Below are positions 1 through 5,450 of a DNA stretch of 7,487 nucleotides, one piece after another. The stretch is from B18-G2 sp964432835. GTDB lineage: Archaea > Thermoplasmatota > E2 > DHVEG-1 > B18-G2. The number at the start of each line of letters is the position of its first letter. The stretch's first letter is position 1. Made by a program: the position numbers and the translations under genes. A model generated the notes under the pieces. The model searched no databases and had not been told where the DNA came from. It saw only the letters and a program-made list of their open reading frames with translations. The stretch lies in assembly GCA_964432835.1 (NCBI GenBank), contig CAYSPA010000056.1, positions 1 to 7,487 of the forward strand, written 5' to 3'.

Positions 1-55
1 TCAGGCTCTTCCCGTCCCAGCAGAGGATTTTCAACAAATCTCTTAACGATTGCAC
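1..55 (-). CDS. possible 5' end of a divergent gene (partial, unrecognised)
   Basis: A leftward frame is open from a GTG at 55-53 to the window edge and reads VQSLRDLLKILCWDGKSL, which looks like the start of an amphipathic helix. A GGTGAG stretch lies just before the GTG, and an A/T-rich AATAAAAA (93-86 on the minus strand) could be a TATA box with a start point about ten bases before the GTG. An upstream in-frame TTG at 82-80 is an alternative start. Only 18 codons are visible, so no function can be assigned. Against it, the same bases are also open on the plus strand (1-105 and 2-46) and the hairpin at 45-87 overlaps the start. Which frame is real cannot be decided from this window. Confidence 0.25.
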   Translation of the reverse strand, partial: MQSLRDLLKILCWDGKSL

Positions 56-90
56 CTCACCCCCCCGAGGAATGGGGTGCAATTGTTTTT
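45..90 (+). terminator. hairpin followed by a T-rich tract, possible terminator
   Basis: Bases 45-59 pair with 73-87 over 15 positions, with two G-T wobbles and a perfect 8-bp core, ATTGCACC (49-56) against GGTGCAAT (76-83). The loop is a C-rich run, GAGG, then AA. A T-rich tract (TTTTT at 86-90, then ATTCTTT) follows directly. In the plus direction this resembles an intrinsic terminator, and a plus frame ending in TAA at 44-46 could be the gene it ends. Archaeal termination depends mainly on the T tract, so the stem may have another role. A protein-binding site between divergent genes is an alternative. Confidence 0.45.
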
Positions 91-137
91 ATTCTTTCAG
101 GCTAATGTTGACAGCACCATTCGATCATCGTAAACTC

Positions 138-143
138 TATAAA
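138..143 (+). promoter_or_regulatory. TATA box of the RAM-domain gene
   Basis: TATAAA is centred about 25 bases before the ATG at 166. There is no Shine-Dalgarno-like sequence between them. The distance matches archaeal promoters whose transcripts begin at or next to the start codon, so a leaderless mRNA is inferred. Confidence 0.6.
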
Positions 144-165
144 CGGATAAGGAATCCTCTCAACC

Positions 166-411
166 ATGGCGGTCGGCTTTGTACTCATAACGGTGAGTCC
201 CCTCAAGGAGAAAGAGGCCTTTGAGGAGATTTCAAACATCGAGGAAATCAAAGAGATATACCCTCTGTTCGGGGAATACGATATACTGGCCAAGGTGGAA
301 GCTGAGGACATTGATCAGATAGGTTCCATAGTTATAAGTAAAATAAGAGCCGTTGCTGGAGTTATAGATACAAAAACTTTTCTAACGAGCAAGAGTCTGG
401 AAGGAGCGTGA
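166..411 (+). CDS. stand-alone RAM (Lrp/AsnC ligand-binding) domain protein
   Basis: This 81-residue protein matches the ligand-sensing half of Lrp/AsnC regulators and lacks the N-terminal helix-turn-helix. Visible features are a first strand (residues 2-10), a helix rich in Glu (12-29), the hallmark FGEYDILAKVEA (35-46), a second helix (48-62) and a final strand (64-74, GVIDTKTFLTS). This is the beta-alpha-beta-beta-alpha-beta order of the fold. Single-domain forms of about 75-80 residues are common in archaea; they form ring oligomers, often bind amino acids, and some may act by joining full-length Lrp proteins. The ligand here is unknown. The start is firm, because an in-frame TAA lies at 148-150 and no other start codon follows before ATG 166. 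A TATA box sits 25 bases upstream. Its neighbours do not point to a pathway. Confidence 0.85.
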   Translation: MAVGFVLITVSPLKEKEAFEEISNIEEIKEIYPLFGEYDILAKVEAEDIDQIGSIVISKIRAVAGVIDTKTFLTSKSLEGA

Positions 412-468
412 AAAATTAGCCGCAGGCTGATAGTTGCCAAGTGCCCCTACATCGATATGCAGTAAGTA

Positions 469-478
469 TTATTTAAAT
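469..478 (+). promoter_or_regulatory. TATA box of dph5
   Basis: The A/T stretch TTATTTAAAT lies 19-28 bases before the ATG at 497. No Shine-Dalgarno sequence occurs in between, since the leader is a T/C-rich stretch. This supports leaderless transcription from 497 and argues against the longer frame that opens at TTG 434, which would place the promoter inside the gene. Confidence 0.6.
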
Positions 479-496
479 GCTTTCAATTTTCTCCTT

Positions 497-1276
497 ATGC
501 CCGGAGAACTGATATTCATCGGTGCGGGATTGAGCAGAGATGATATTTCTCTAAAAGCTCTTTCTGCTGCAAAAAGCTGTGACGTGATTTTTGCGGAAGA
601 ATATACCTCGAGATTATCCGACTGCAGCATGAAAGAACTGGAAACAATCATTGGCAAGAAGATCAATGTTCTGAGAAGAGAGGAGGTGGAAGAAGAGGAG
701 ATACCGATAAGACACGCTTTAACCAAGAAGGTTGCGTTCGTTGTGGCGGGAGACCCCATGACTGCGACCACGCACATCTCCCTCAGAGTAGAAGCCGAGA
801 AAAAAGGCATCAAAACAAGGGTGATACCCGGAGTGAGTGTTTACACCGCGGTGCCGAGCATACTGGGTCTGCAGCATTACAAGTTCGGCAGAACGACGAC
901 CCTCGTCTACCCCGAAGAAAATTTCTTTCCACTGAGTCCCTACTACGTCATAAAGGAAAATATGGAAAGGGGGCTTCATACCCTCGTTCTCCTCGATATC
1001 AATGCCGAAAGGAACAGGTTAATGACCTTGGGAGAAGCCATCGATATTCTCCTCGAAATGGAGAACAGAGCAAAGGAGGATGTGATAAAGGAAGATCTGC
1101 TCGCGTGCGCCGTCGCCAGGGCGGGCGCCGGGGATTCCATAGCAATAGCGGGTACGATAAAGAGGCTCAGGGAGGAGGATTTGGGAAAACCGCCACACAC
1201 GATGGTGATTCCAGGAGAACTTCACTTTGCTGAGAAGGAAGCATTGAAAATCCTGTGCGGATACAGAGAGATGTAG
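497..1276 (+). CDS. dph5: diphthine synthase Dph5
   Basis: This S-adenosylmethionine-dependent methyltransferase adds methyl groups to the modified histidine of elongation factor 2 during diphthamide synthesis in the cytoplasm. It belongs to the tetrapyrrole methylase-like fold. The 259 residues equal the usual archaeal length. Family signatures run in order: LIFIGAGLSRDDISLKAL (5-22), the AdoMet-binding VAGDPMTATTHISL (83-96), VIPGVSVYTAVPSILGL (109-125), a YPEENFFPLSPY segment (138-149), ARAGAGDSIAIAGT (207-220) and the C-terminal LGKPPHTMVIPGELHF (229-244). The frame is open back to a TTG at 434, but the extra 21 residues have no family similarity and contain the TATA box, so ATG 497 is chosen. 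It stops 36 bases before the next gene, in the same reading frame. Confidence 0.96.
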   Translation: MPGELIFIGAGLSRDDISLKALSAAKSCDVIFAEEYTSRLSDCSMKELETIIGKKINVLRREEVEEEEIPIRHALTKKVAFVVAGDPMTATTHISLRVEAEKKGIKTRVIPGVSVYTAVPSILGLQHYKFGRTTTLVYPEENFFPLSPYYVIKENMERGLHTLVLLDINAERNRLMTLGEAIDILLEMENRAKEDVIKEDLLACAVARAGAGDSIAIAGTIKRLREEDLGKPPHTMVIPGELHFAEKEALKILCGYREM

Positions 1277-1278
1277 GA

Positions 1279-1286
1279 TTTATATT
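1279..1286 (+). promoter_or_regulatory. TATA-like box before the RNA methyltransferase gene
   Basis: TTTATATT overlaps the bases just after the dph5 stop and is centred about 30 bases before GTG 1313. No Shine-Dalgarno sequence is present. A start point near 1309 is inferred, giving an almost leaderless transcript. Co-transcription with dph5 is also possible, given the 36-base gap. Confidence 0.45.
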
Positions 1287-1312
1287 CTTTCTCTTCTTAT
1301 AAGATATACGTC

Positions 1313-2242
1313 GTGGAAACGGGAGCAAGGGAATTGCTGGCAAAAATGAATCCGAGATTCTACGAGAGGCATCGGGAGATAGATGATAGCGATGCCTTTT
1401 TTGAGTACATGGTCAAACCCATAAGACCAAGCATAAGAATAAACACCCTCAAATGTGAGATTGAACAGGTGGTAGAAAATCTGACCCGACGTTTTGAACT
1501 CGAGAGAATTCCATGGTGTGACGAGGGCTTTTACATAAACACCGGGAGTTATGGCGATATAATCGAATACCGTCTCGGTCTGATTTTTCCCCAAGAGGCT
1601 GCATCGATGATCCCGCCCCTCCTTCTGGAGTTATCGAACGAGGACATCGTTCTTGATATGTGTGCTGCACCGGGCGCAAAAACCACGCAGATAGCTCAGT
1701 ACATGGAGAACAAGGGTTGCATAATTGCAAACGAACCAAATATCAGAAGGATAAATGTTCTCATATCCAATCTGCAGAGATGCGGGGTTCTCAACACACG
1801 GGTCACGAAATTCGATGGCAGATTTTTTTCAAAGTATGAAAAACGTTTTGATTCGGTTCTGGTGGATGCGCCATGCAGTAATGCAGGCATGGTGAGGAAG
1901 AACTTCAAATATCTGAAATCATGGAGAGAGAAGGAGATAGAGCATCTATCCGGACTTCAAAAAGCACTCATCATAGCGGGTTACAGAACACTCAAAAAAG
2001 GCGGCGTACTCGTATACTCGACCTGTACCTTAGATCCTATGGAAAATGAGGAAGTTGTTGACCATCTTCTCAGAAACACGGATGCCGAGATAGAAGAGAT
2101 AGAACTACCATTGAGAAGGAGAGAGCCGTTTGTTAATTTTGGAGATAGGGAGTACACAAGTGAGGTAAGGAAATGCCTGAGAATCCATCCTCAGGATAAT
2201 GATACCGAAGGTTTCTTCGTTGCCAAGATGAGAAAGCCGTAG
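1313..2242 (+). CDS. NOL1/NOP2/Sun family RNA (cytosine-C5) methyltransferase
   Basis: It transfers a methyl group from S-adenosylmethionine to carbon 5 of a cytosine in tRNA or rRNA. The N-terminal part has the family's RPSIRINTLK (38-47). The Rossmann core shows motif I DMCAAPGAKT (115-124), Asn-Glu 140-141 for the ribose, Asp168, motif IV DAPCS (185-189) with Cys188, which in this family helps release product, and motif VI STCTL (236-240) with Cys238 as the expected nucleophile. It ends with HPQDNDTEGFFVAKM (292-306). All catalytic residues are intact. The 309 residues match archaeal tRNA m5C methyltransferases of the Trm4 type, but the target base cannot be read from sequence. The GTG start is preferred because a TATA box precedes it; ATG 1346 is the alternative. 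The next gene encodes the likely RNA-binding partner. Confidence 0.93.
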   Translation: METGARELLAKMNPRFYERHREIDDSDAFFEYMVKPIRPSIRINTLKCEIEQVVENLTRRFELERIPWCDEGFYINTGSYGDIIEYRLGLIFPQEAASMIPPLLLELSNEDIVLDMCAAPGAKTTQIAQYMENKGCIIANEPNIRRINVLISNLQRCGVLNTRVTKFDGRFFSKYEKRFDSVLVDAPCSNAGMVRKNFKYLKSWREKEIEHLSGLQKALIIAGYRTLKKGGVLVYSTCTLDPMENEEVVDHLLRNTDAEIEEIELPLRRREPFVNFGDREYTSEVRKCLRIHPQDNDTEGFFVAKMRKP

Positions 2243-2246
2243 GTGG
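2241..2246 (+). promoter_or_regulatory. Shine-Dalgarno sequence at the methyltransferase/PUA gene junction
   Basis: AGGTGG overlaps the TAG stop of the methyltransferase gene. It lies one base before ATG 2248 and four bases before ATG 2251. The spacing suits the second ATG better and indicates translational coupling rather than an independent promoter. Confidence 0.5.
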
Positions 2247-2247
2247 T

Positions 2248-2697
2248 ATGATGTGCAGAAAAAAGGTGATGAGATACCTCAGAGAGCAGTTCGGTGTAAG
2301 CGAAGACGATTTAGACCTCGAATTTGTCGAAAAGGAAAACGGCAAGGTCTATGCGAAAAGAACGGACTGCAAAAGAGTTGAGATAAAGAGGCACAGACAT
2401 TATGATGGCCTGTATTTTGGAAAGTTATGTAAGGATGGTCTCAGATTGTCCATAGAGGGGTCTTTCATCGTGGGAAGATTTGCTAAGAAAAATGTAATCG
2501 AACTTGATGAGGAATATGCCACAAAATGGATGTCGGGGGAAAACTTGAACATAGAGGCAGAGGGCTACGTTATATTAAAGTGGGGTCCGTACTTTCTCGG
2601 ATGCGGTAAGGGAGATGGAAAATCGATAAAAAATTATGTGCCAAAGGACAGGAGGTTATCTTATGGAAATAGGAGAGTTTCAGAAGATGATGGATGA
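2248..2697 (+). CDS. PUA-like RNA-binding protein related to the RsmF C-terminus (NOL1/NOP2/fmu family)
   Basis: I recognise this 149-residue protein by its C-terminal half as the PUA-like domain that follows the methyltransferase domain in bacterial RsmF-type enzymes (the COG3270 type). The signature segments are HYDGLYFG (51-58) and GYVILKWGPYFLGCGKGDGK (106-125), followed by KNYVPKDRR (128-136). The domain is expected to bind structured RNA. It follows the methyltransferase gene after only five bases, so the two probably form a functional pair, with this protein presenting the substrate. The N-terminus is uncertain: ATG 2251 has better ribosome-site spacing than ATG 2248, and ATG 2269 is also possible. 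The last 12 codons lie inside the start of the MazG-like gene in another frame. The family match is by memory of the motifs; the role is inferred. Confidence 0.75.
   Translation: MMCRKKVMRYLREQFGVSEDDLDLEFVEKENGKVYAKRTDCKRVEIKRHRHYDGLYFGKLCKDGLRLSIEGSFIVGRFAKKNVIELDEEYATKWMSGENLNIEAEGYVILKWGPYFLGCGKGDGKSIKNYVPKDRRLSYGNRRVSEDDG
2651..2656 (+). promoter_or_regulatory. strong Shine-Dalgarno sequence of the MazG-like gene
   Basis: GGAGGT stands six bases before ATG 2663, inside the 3' end of the PUA-like gene. It fixes the start at 2663 and rules out the longer frame from 2636. It is the clearest ribosome binding site in the rightward block. Confidence 0.8.
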
Positions 2698-2959
2698 ACT
2701 GTATGGCTCGAGGGACAGAAAGAGAGGGGTGGAAAAGACCTTTCTGTGGGTTATAGAGGAGATGGGAGAACTCGTCAGGGGAATAAGGAAGAAAGACAGA
2801 AAAGAGATAGAGAATGAATTCGCCGATGTCGTGGCATGGATATTTTCACTTGCAAATCTTCTGGATGTGGACATAGAGAAGGCTATTGCCAAATACGATG
2901 GAAAATGCCCCAAATGCGGAAAATCTCCGTGCATCTGTGAGGACGGATGGAAACCATAG
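2663..2959 (+). CDS. MazG-like nucleotide pyrophosphohydrolase with a four-Cys C-terminal knuckle
   Basis: This 98-residue, all-alpha protein belongs to the MazG/dUTPase-like superfamily, which cleaves nucleoside triphosphates to monophosphate and pyrophosphate using Mg2+. The metal-binding pattern is present: EEMGE (32-36) on one helix and ExxD (Glu52, Asp55) in ENEFADVVAW on the next. Helix three is FSLANLLDVDIEKAI (61-75). The C-terminus adds CPKCGKSPCIC (82-92), whose four cysteines could hold a zinc ion; I recall this tail from archaeal members of the family. The gene overlaps the PUA-like gene by 35 bases and has its own ribosome site, so it is translationally coupled. Substrate is unknown; removal of damaged or unwanted nucleotides is the usual suggestion. 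The frame extends upstream to 2636, but the Shine-Dalgarno spacing and family N-termini favour 2663. Confidence 0.88.
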   Translation: MEIGEFQKMMDELYGSRDRKRGVEKTFLWVIEEMGELVRGIRKKDRKEIENEFADVVAWIFSLANLLDVDIEKAIAKYDGKCPKCGKSPCICEDGWKP

Positions 2960-3023
2960 TTTAAGAGAAATCCGGAGGCGAACTTTTGCGGCCGCGGGGC
3001 GCCCGATAATCCCAAACACTCTC
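2960..3023. other. convergent intergenic gap with a GC-rich patch
   Basis: This 64-base gap separates the 3' ends of the MazG-like gene and gyrA. A TTTT run at 2984-2987 could end the rightward transcript. It is followed by an almost pure G/C stretch (2988-3005) with two perfect palindromes, GCGGCCGC (2988-2995) and GGGCGCCC (2997-3004). Neither leaves room for a loop. No reading frame or RNA gene could be supported here. Confidence 0.5.
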
Positions 3024-5438
3024 CTATGTTTCAAATCTGCTCACGCATATAACCTTGTCATCTTTCCTTAGTCTGACGATTCTCACACCCATCGTATTTC
3101 TTCCCTGTCTCCTTATATCCCTCACCCTCAATCTGGTCATCATCCCCGCTCTGCTCACAACGAGTATCTCGTCATCATCCTTTACCGATTTAGCAAATAC
3201 CACTTTGCCGTTTCTCTCATTTGTTATTATAGTTCTCACTCCCTTGCTCCCCCTGTGCGTTTTTCTGTAATCTTCCAAGGGTGTTCTCTTTCCAAACCCA
3301 TTCTCTGTAACCGTGAGGATGTCGCGCTTCTCTGTTATGTAATCGAGGGATACGACCTCATCGCCCTCATCAAGTCTTATTCCAATAACCCCCCTTGCAC
3401 TTCTTCCCATCGGTCTGATTTCGTCTTCGCCGAACCAGCATGCCTGTCCGTTTTTGCTGGCTACGAATATCTCTCCGTCGCCGGAGGTTTTAATCACATC
3501 AACCAGCTCATCATTTTCATCGAGATCTATGGCTATGATTCCACTTGACCTTATGTTTCTGAAAAGCTCCATCTTGCACCTCTTGATGAAACCCCTTCTG
3601 CTGACAAAAACCAGGTAACCATCTTCATCGAATGATTTTACGGGTACCGCGGTTATCACGCATTCTTCTCTATCAAGTTTTGGTAGGATGTTTATCATCG
3701 CCTTTCCCCTCGAGCGACGCCCGCCCTCTGGTATCTGGTAGCACTTTAGTTTGTAGACCTTTCCCCGATTTGTGAACAGCAGTACATGATCGTGTGTCGA
3801 AGCAACAAATGACAGTTTGAGAAAATCCCCTTCCTTAATATCCATTCCCATCAGACCCGTGCCTCCCCTCCTCTGGATCCTGTAGGTGGTGAGGGGCATC
3901 CTTTTTATATATCCCTGGTCAGTCAGCACAACTATCATGTCCCTCTCCTGGATAAGGTCTTCCAGCTCTATCTCCCCCTCTTCCTCGATGATTTCCGTTC
4001 TTCTCTCATCGCCAAATTTTTCCTTTATCTCGAGGAGTTCCTTTTTGATTTCCTCGAGAATATGCTTTCTATCGCTGAGCAACCACTTCAATCTCTCTAT
4101 CTCTTCCTTTGTTGCCCGATGATCTTTTTCAACGCTCTCCCTTTCCATTCTGGTCAATCTCTGCAACCTCATTTCGAGGATGGCTTTTGCCTGAACCTCT
4201 GATAGCGAAAAACCGGTCATGAGATTGTGCTTCGCCTCTTCAACATCTCTGCTTTTTCTTATAGTTTCTATAATTTTGTCGATATGGCTGAGCGCTATGA
4301 GAAATCCTTCCAGTATATGCAGTTTTTCTTCGGCTTTTCTGAGCAGATACTTGCTCCTTCTGGTTATGACATTGACCCTATGTCTTATGAAGGCCTGTAT
4401 CATCTCCTTGAGGGATAGTATCTTTGGCTCCCCCTCCACTATAGCAAGGTTGATGATGCCAAATGTAACCTGAAGCTGCGTATGCTGGAATAATCGGTTG
4501 AGAATGATATCCGGAATGACATCCCTTCTCAACTCTATGACGACCCTCATCCCCTCCCTGTCGCTCTCATCTCTCAGATCGGTTATGCCCTCCAGTTTTC
4601 CATTCCTGACGAGATCTGCTATCTCTTTCAGAAGATTTGATTTATTAACCTGATAGGGTATCTCCGTGATAACGATTTTCTTTCTGTCTTTACCTTCTAT
4701 ACTCGCTTTCCCTCTTAACCTTATCAATCCCCTCCCCGTTTCGTAGGCTCGTCTTATACCAGATCTTCCACATATGATTCCACCGGTTGGGAAATCCGGT
4801 CCTTTTACTATCTCCATCAATTCATCCGTCGTTATTCCTGGATTGTTTATAACCGCGATTATACCGTCGATCATTTCGCTGAGGTTATGGGGAGGGATGT
4901 TCGTCGACATCCCAACCGCTATACCCGATGAGCCATTAACCAGAAGGTTTGGAAACTTCGAGGGCAGAACCTCCGGCTCCCTCAACGTGCCATCAAAATT
5001 GTCCCTCCAATCTATCGTATCCTTATCTATGTCCTCGATCATCATCTCGGCAATCTCTCTCAACCTGACTTCCGTGTATCTCATCGCCGCCGGCGCATCA
5101 CCATCTATGCTACCAAAATTTCCCTGACCGTCTATTAAAGGATATCTCAGAGAGAAATCCTGCGCCATTCTCGCCAGAGCATCATATACAGCCTGGTCTC
5201 CATGCGGGTGATACTTACCCAGAACCTCTCCAACCACTCTCGCTGATTTCTTGAAGGGCTTGTTGTGATACAGACCCATCTCGCTCATCGCGTAGAGTAT
5301 CCTTCTGTGTACGGGTTTCAAACCATCCCTGACATCTGGAAGGGCTCTGCTCATTATCACGCTCATGGAGTAATCTATGAAGCACCTTTTCATCTCGCTC
5401 TCTATCGTTCTGATGATAATTTCTCCAGTTTCATCCAT
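3024..5438 (-). CDS. gyrA: DNA gyrase subunit A
   Basis: GyrA is the DNA-cleaving subunit of the A2B2 gyrase. The 804 residues cover the whole family. The winged-helix region contains GKYHPHGDQAVYD (74-86) and AAMRYTE (117-123), where Arg120-Tyr121 is the catalytic pair (E. coli Arg121-Tyr122). The tower follows with IPPHNL (181-186), then the long coiled coil and C-gate (about 360-480). The C-terminal DNA-wrapping beta-pinwheel runs from about 495 to the end with six blade repeats. Its GyrA box reads QRRGGTG (522-528) rather than the usual QRRGG(K/R)G. There is no long acidic tail. The residue matching E. coli Ser83 is Gln82, while the acidic Asp86 is kept. ATG lies 11 bases after the gyrB stop, with a GGGTG ribosome site touching that stop codon. 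The gene is intact and its bacterial type implies old transfer into this archaeal lineage. Confidence 0.97.
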   Translation of the reverse strand: MDETGEIIIRTIESEMKRCFIDYSMSVIMSRALPDVRDGLKPVHRRILYAMSEMGLYHNKPFKKSARVVGEVLGKYHPHGDQAVYDALARMAQDFSLRYPLIDGQGNFGSIDGDAPAAMRYTEVRLREIAEMMIEDIDKDTIDWRDNFDGTLREPEVLPSKFPNLLVNGSSGIAVGMSTNIPPHNLSEMIDGIIAVINNPGITTDELMEIVKGPDFPTGGIICGRSGIRRAYETGRGLIRLRGKASIEGKDRKKIVITEIPYQVNKSNLLKEIADLVRNGKLEGITDLRDESDREGMRVVIELRRDVIPDIILNRLFQHTQLQVTFGIINLAIVEGEPKILSLKEMIQAFIRHRVNVITRRSKYLLRKAEEKLHILEGFLIALSHIDKIIETIRKSRDVEEAKHNLMTGFSLSEVQAKAILEMRLQRLTRMERESVEKDHRATKEEIERLKWLLSDRKHILEEIKKELLEIKEKFGDERRTEIIEEEGEIELEDLIQERDMIVVLTDQGYIKRMPLTTYRIQRRGGTGLMGMDIKEGDFLKLSFVASTHDHVLLFTNRGKVYKLKCYQIPEGGRRSRGKAMINILPKLDREECVITAVPVKSFDEDGYLVFVSRRGFIKRCKMELFRNIRSSGIIAIDLDENDELVDVIKTSGDGEIFVASKNGQACWFGEDEIRPMGRSARGVIGIRLDEGDEVVSLDYITEKRDILTVTENGFGKRTPLEDYRKTHRGSKGVRTIITNERNGKVVFAKSVKDDDEILVVSRAGMMTRLRVRDIRRQGRNTMGVRIVRLRKDDKVICVSRFET

Positions 5439-5445
5439 ACCCCAA

Positions 5446-5450
5446 CACCC
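5446..5450 (-). promoter_or_regulatory. Shine-Dalgarno sequence of gyrA
   Basis: On the minus strand GGGTG begins with the last base of the gyrB TAG stop and ends seven bases before the gyrA ATG. It supports co-transcription with gyrB and coupled translation of the two subunits. Confidence 0.55.

Noticed and set aside
3..105. Plus-strand frames open at the left edge (including one ending at TAA 103-105)
   Set aside because: They are short, have no recognisable motif, and cross the hairpin and C run; there is not enough sequence to support any of them as a gene end.
412..465. In-frame continuation after the TGA of the RAM gene (17 codons to a TAA)
   Set aside because: The RAM fold is already complete at the TGA. 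The extension has no family similarity and no recoding signal is visible, so it is probably chance.
434..496. N-terminal extension of Dph5 from TTG 434
   Set aside because: The extra residues do not match the family and the stretch contains the dph5 TATA box.
2680..3034. Minus-strand frames opposite the MazG-like gene and the convergent gap
   Set aside because: They are antisense to a well-supported gene, have no recognisable motif and show no ribosome site.
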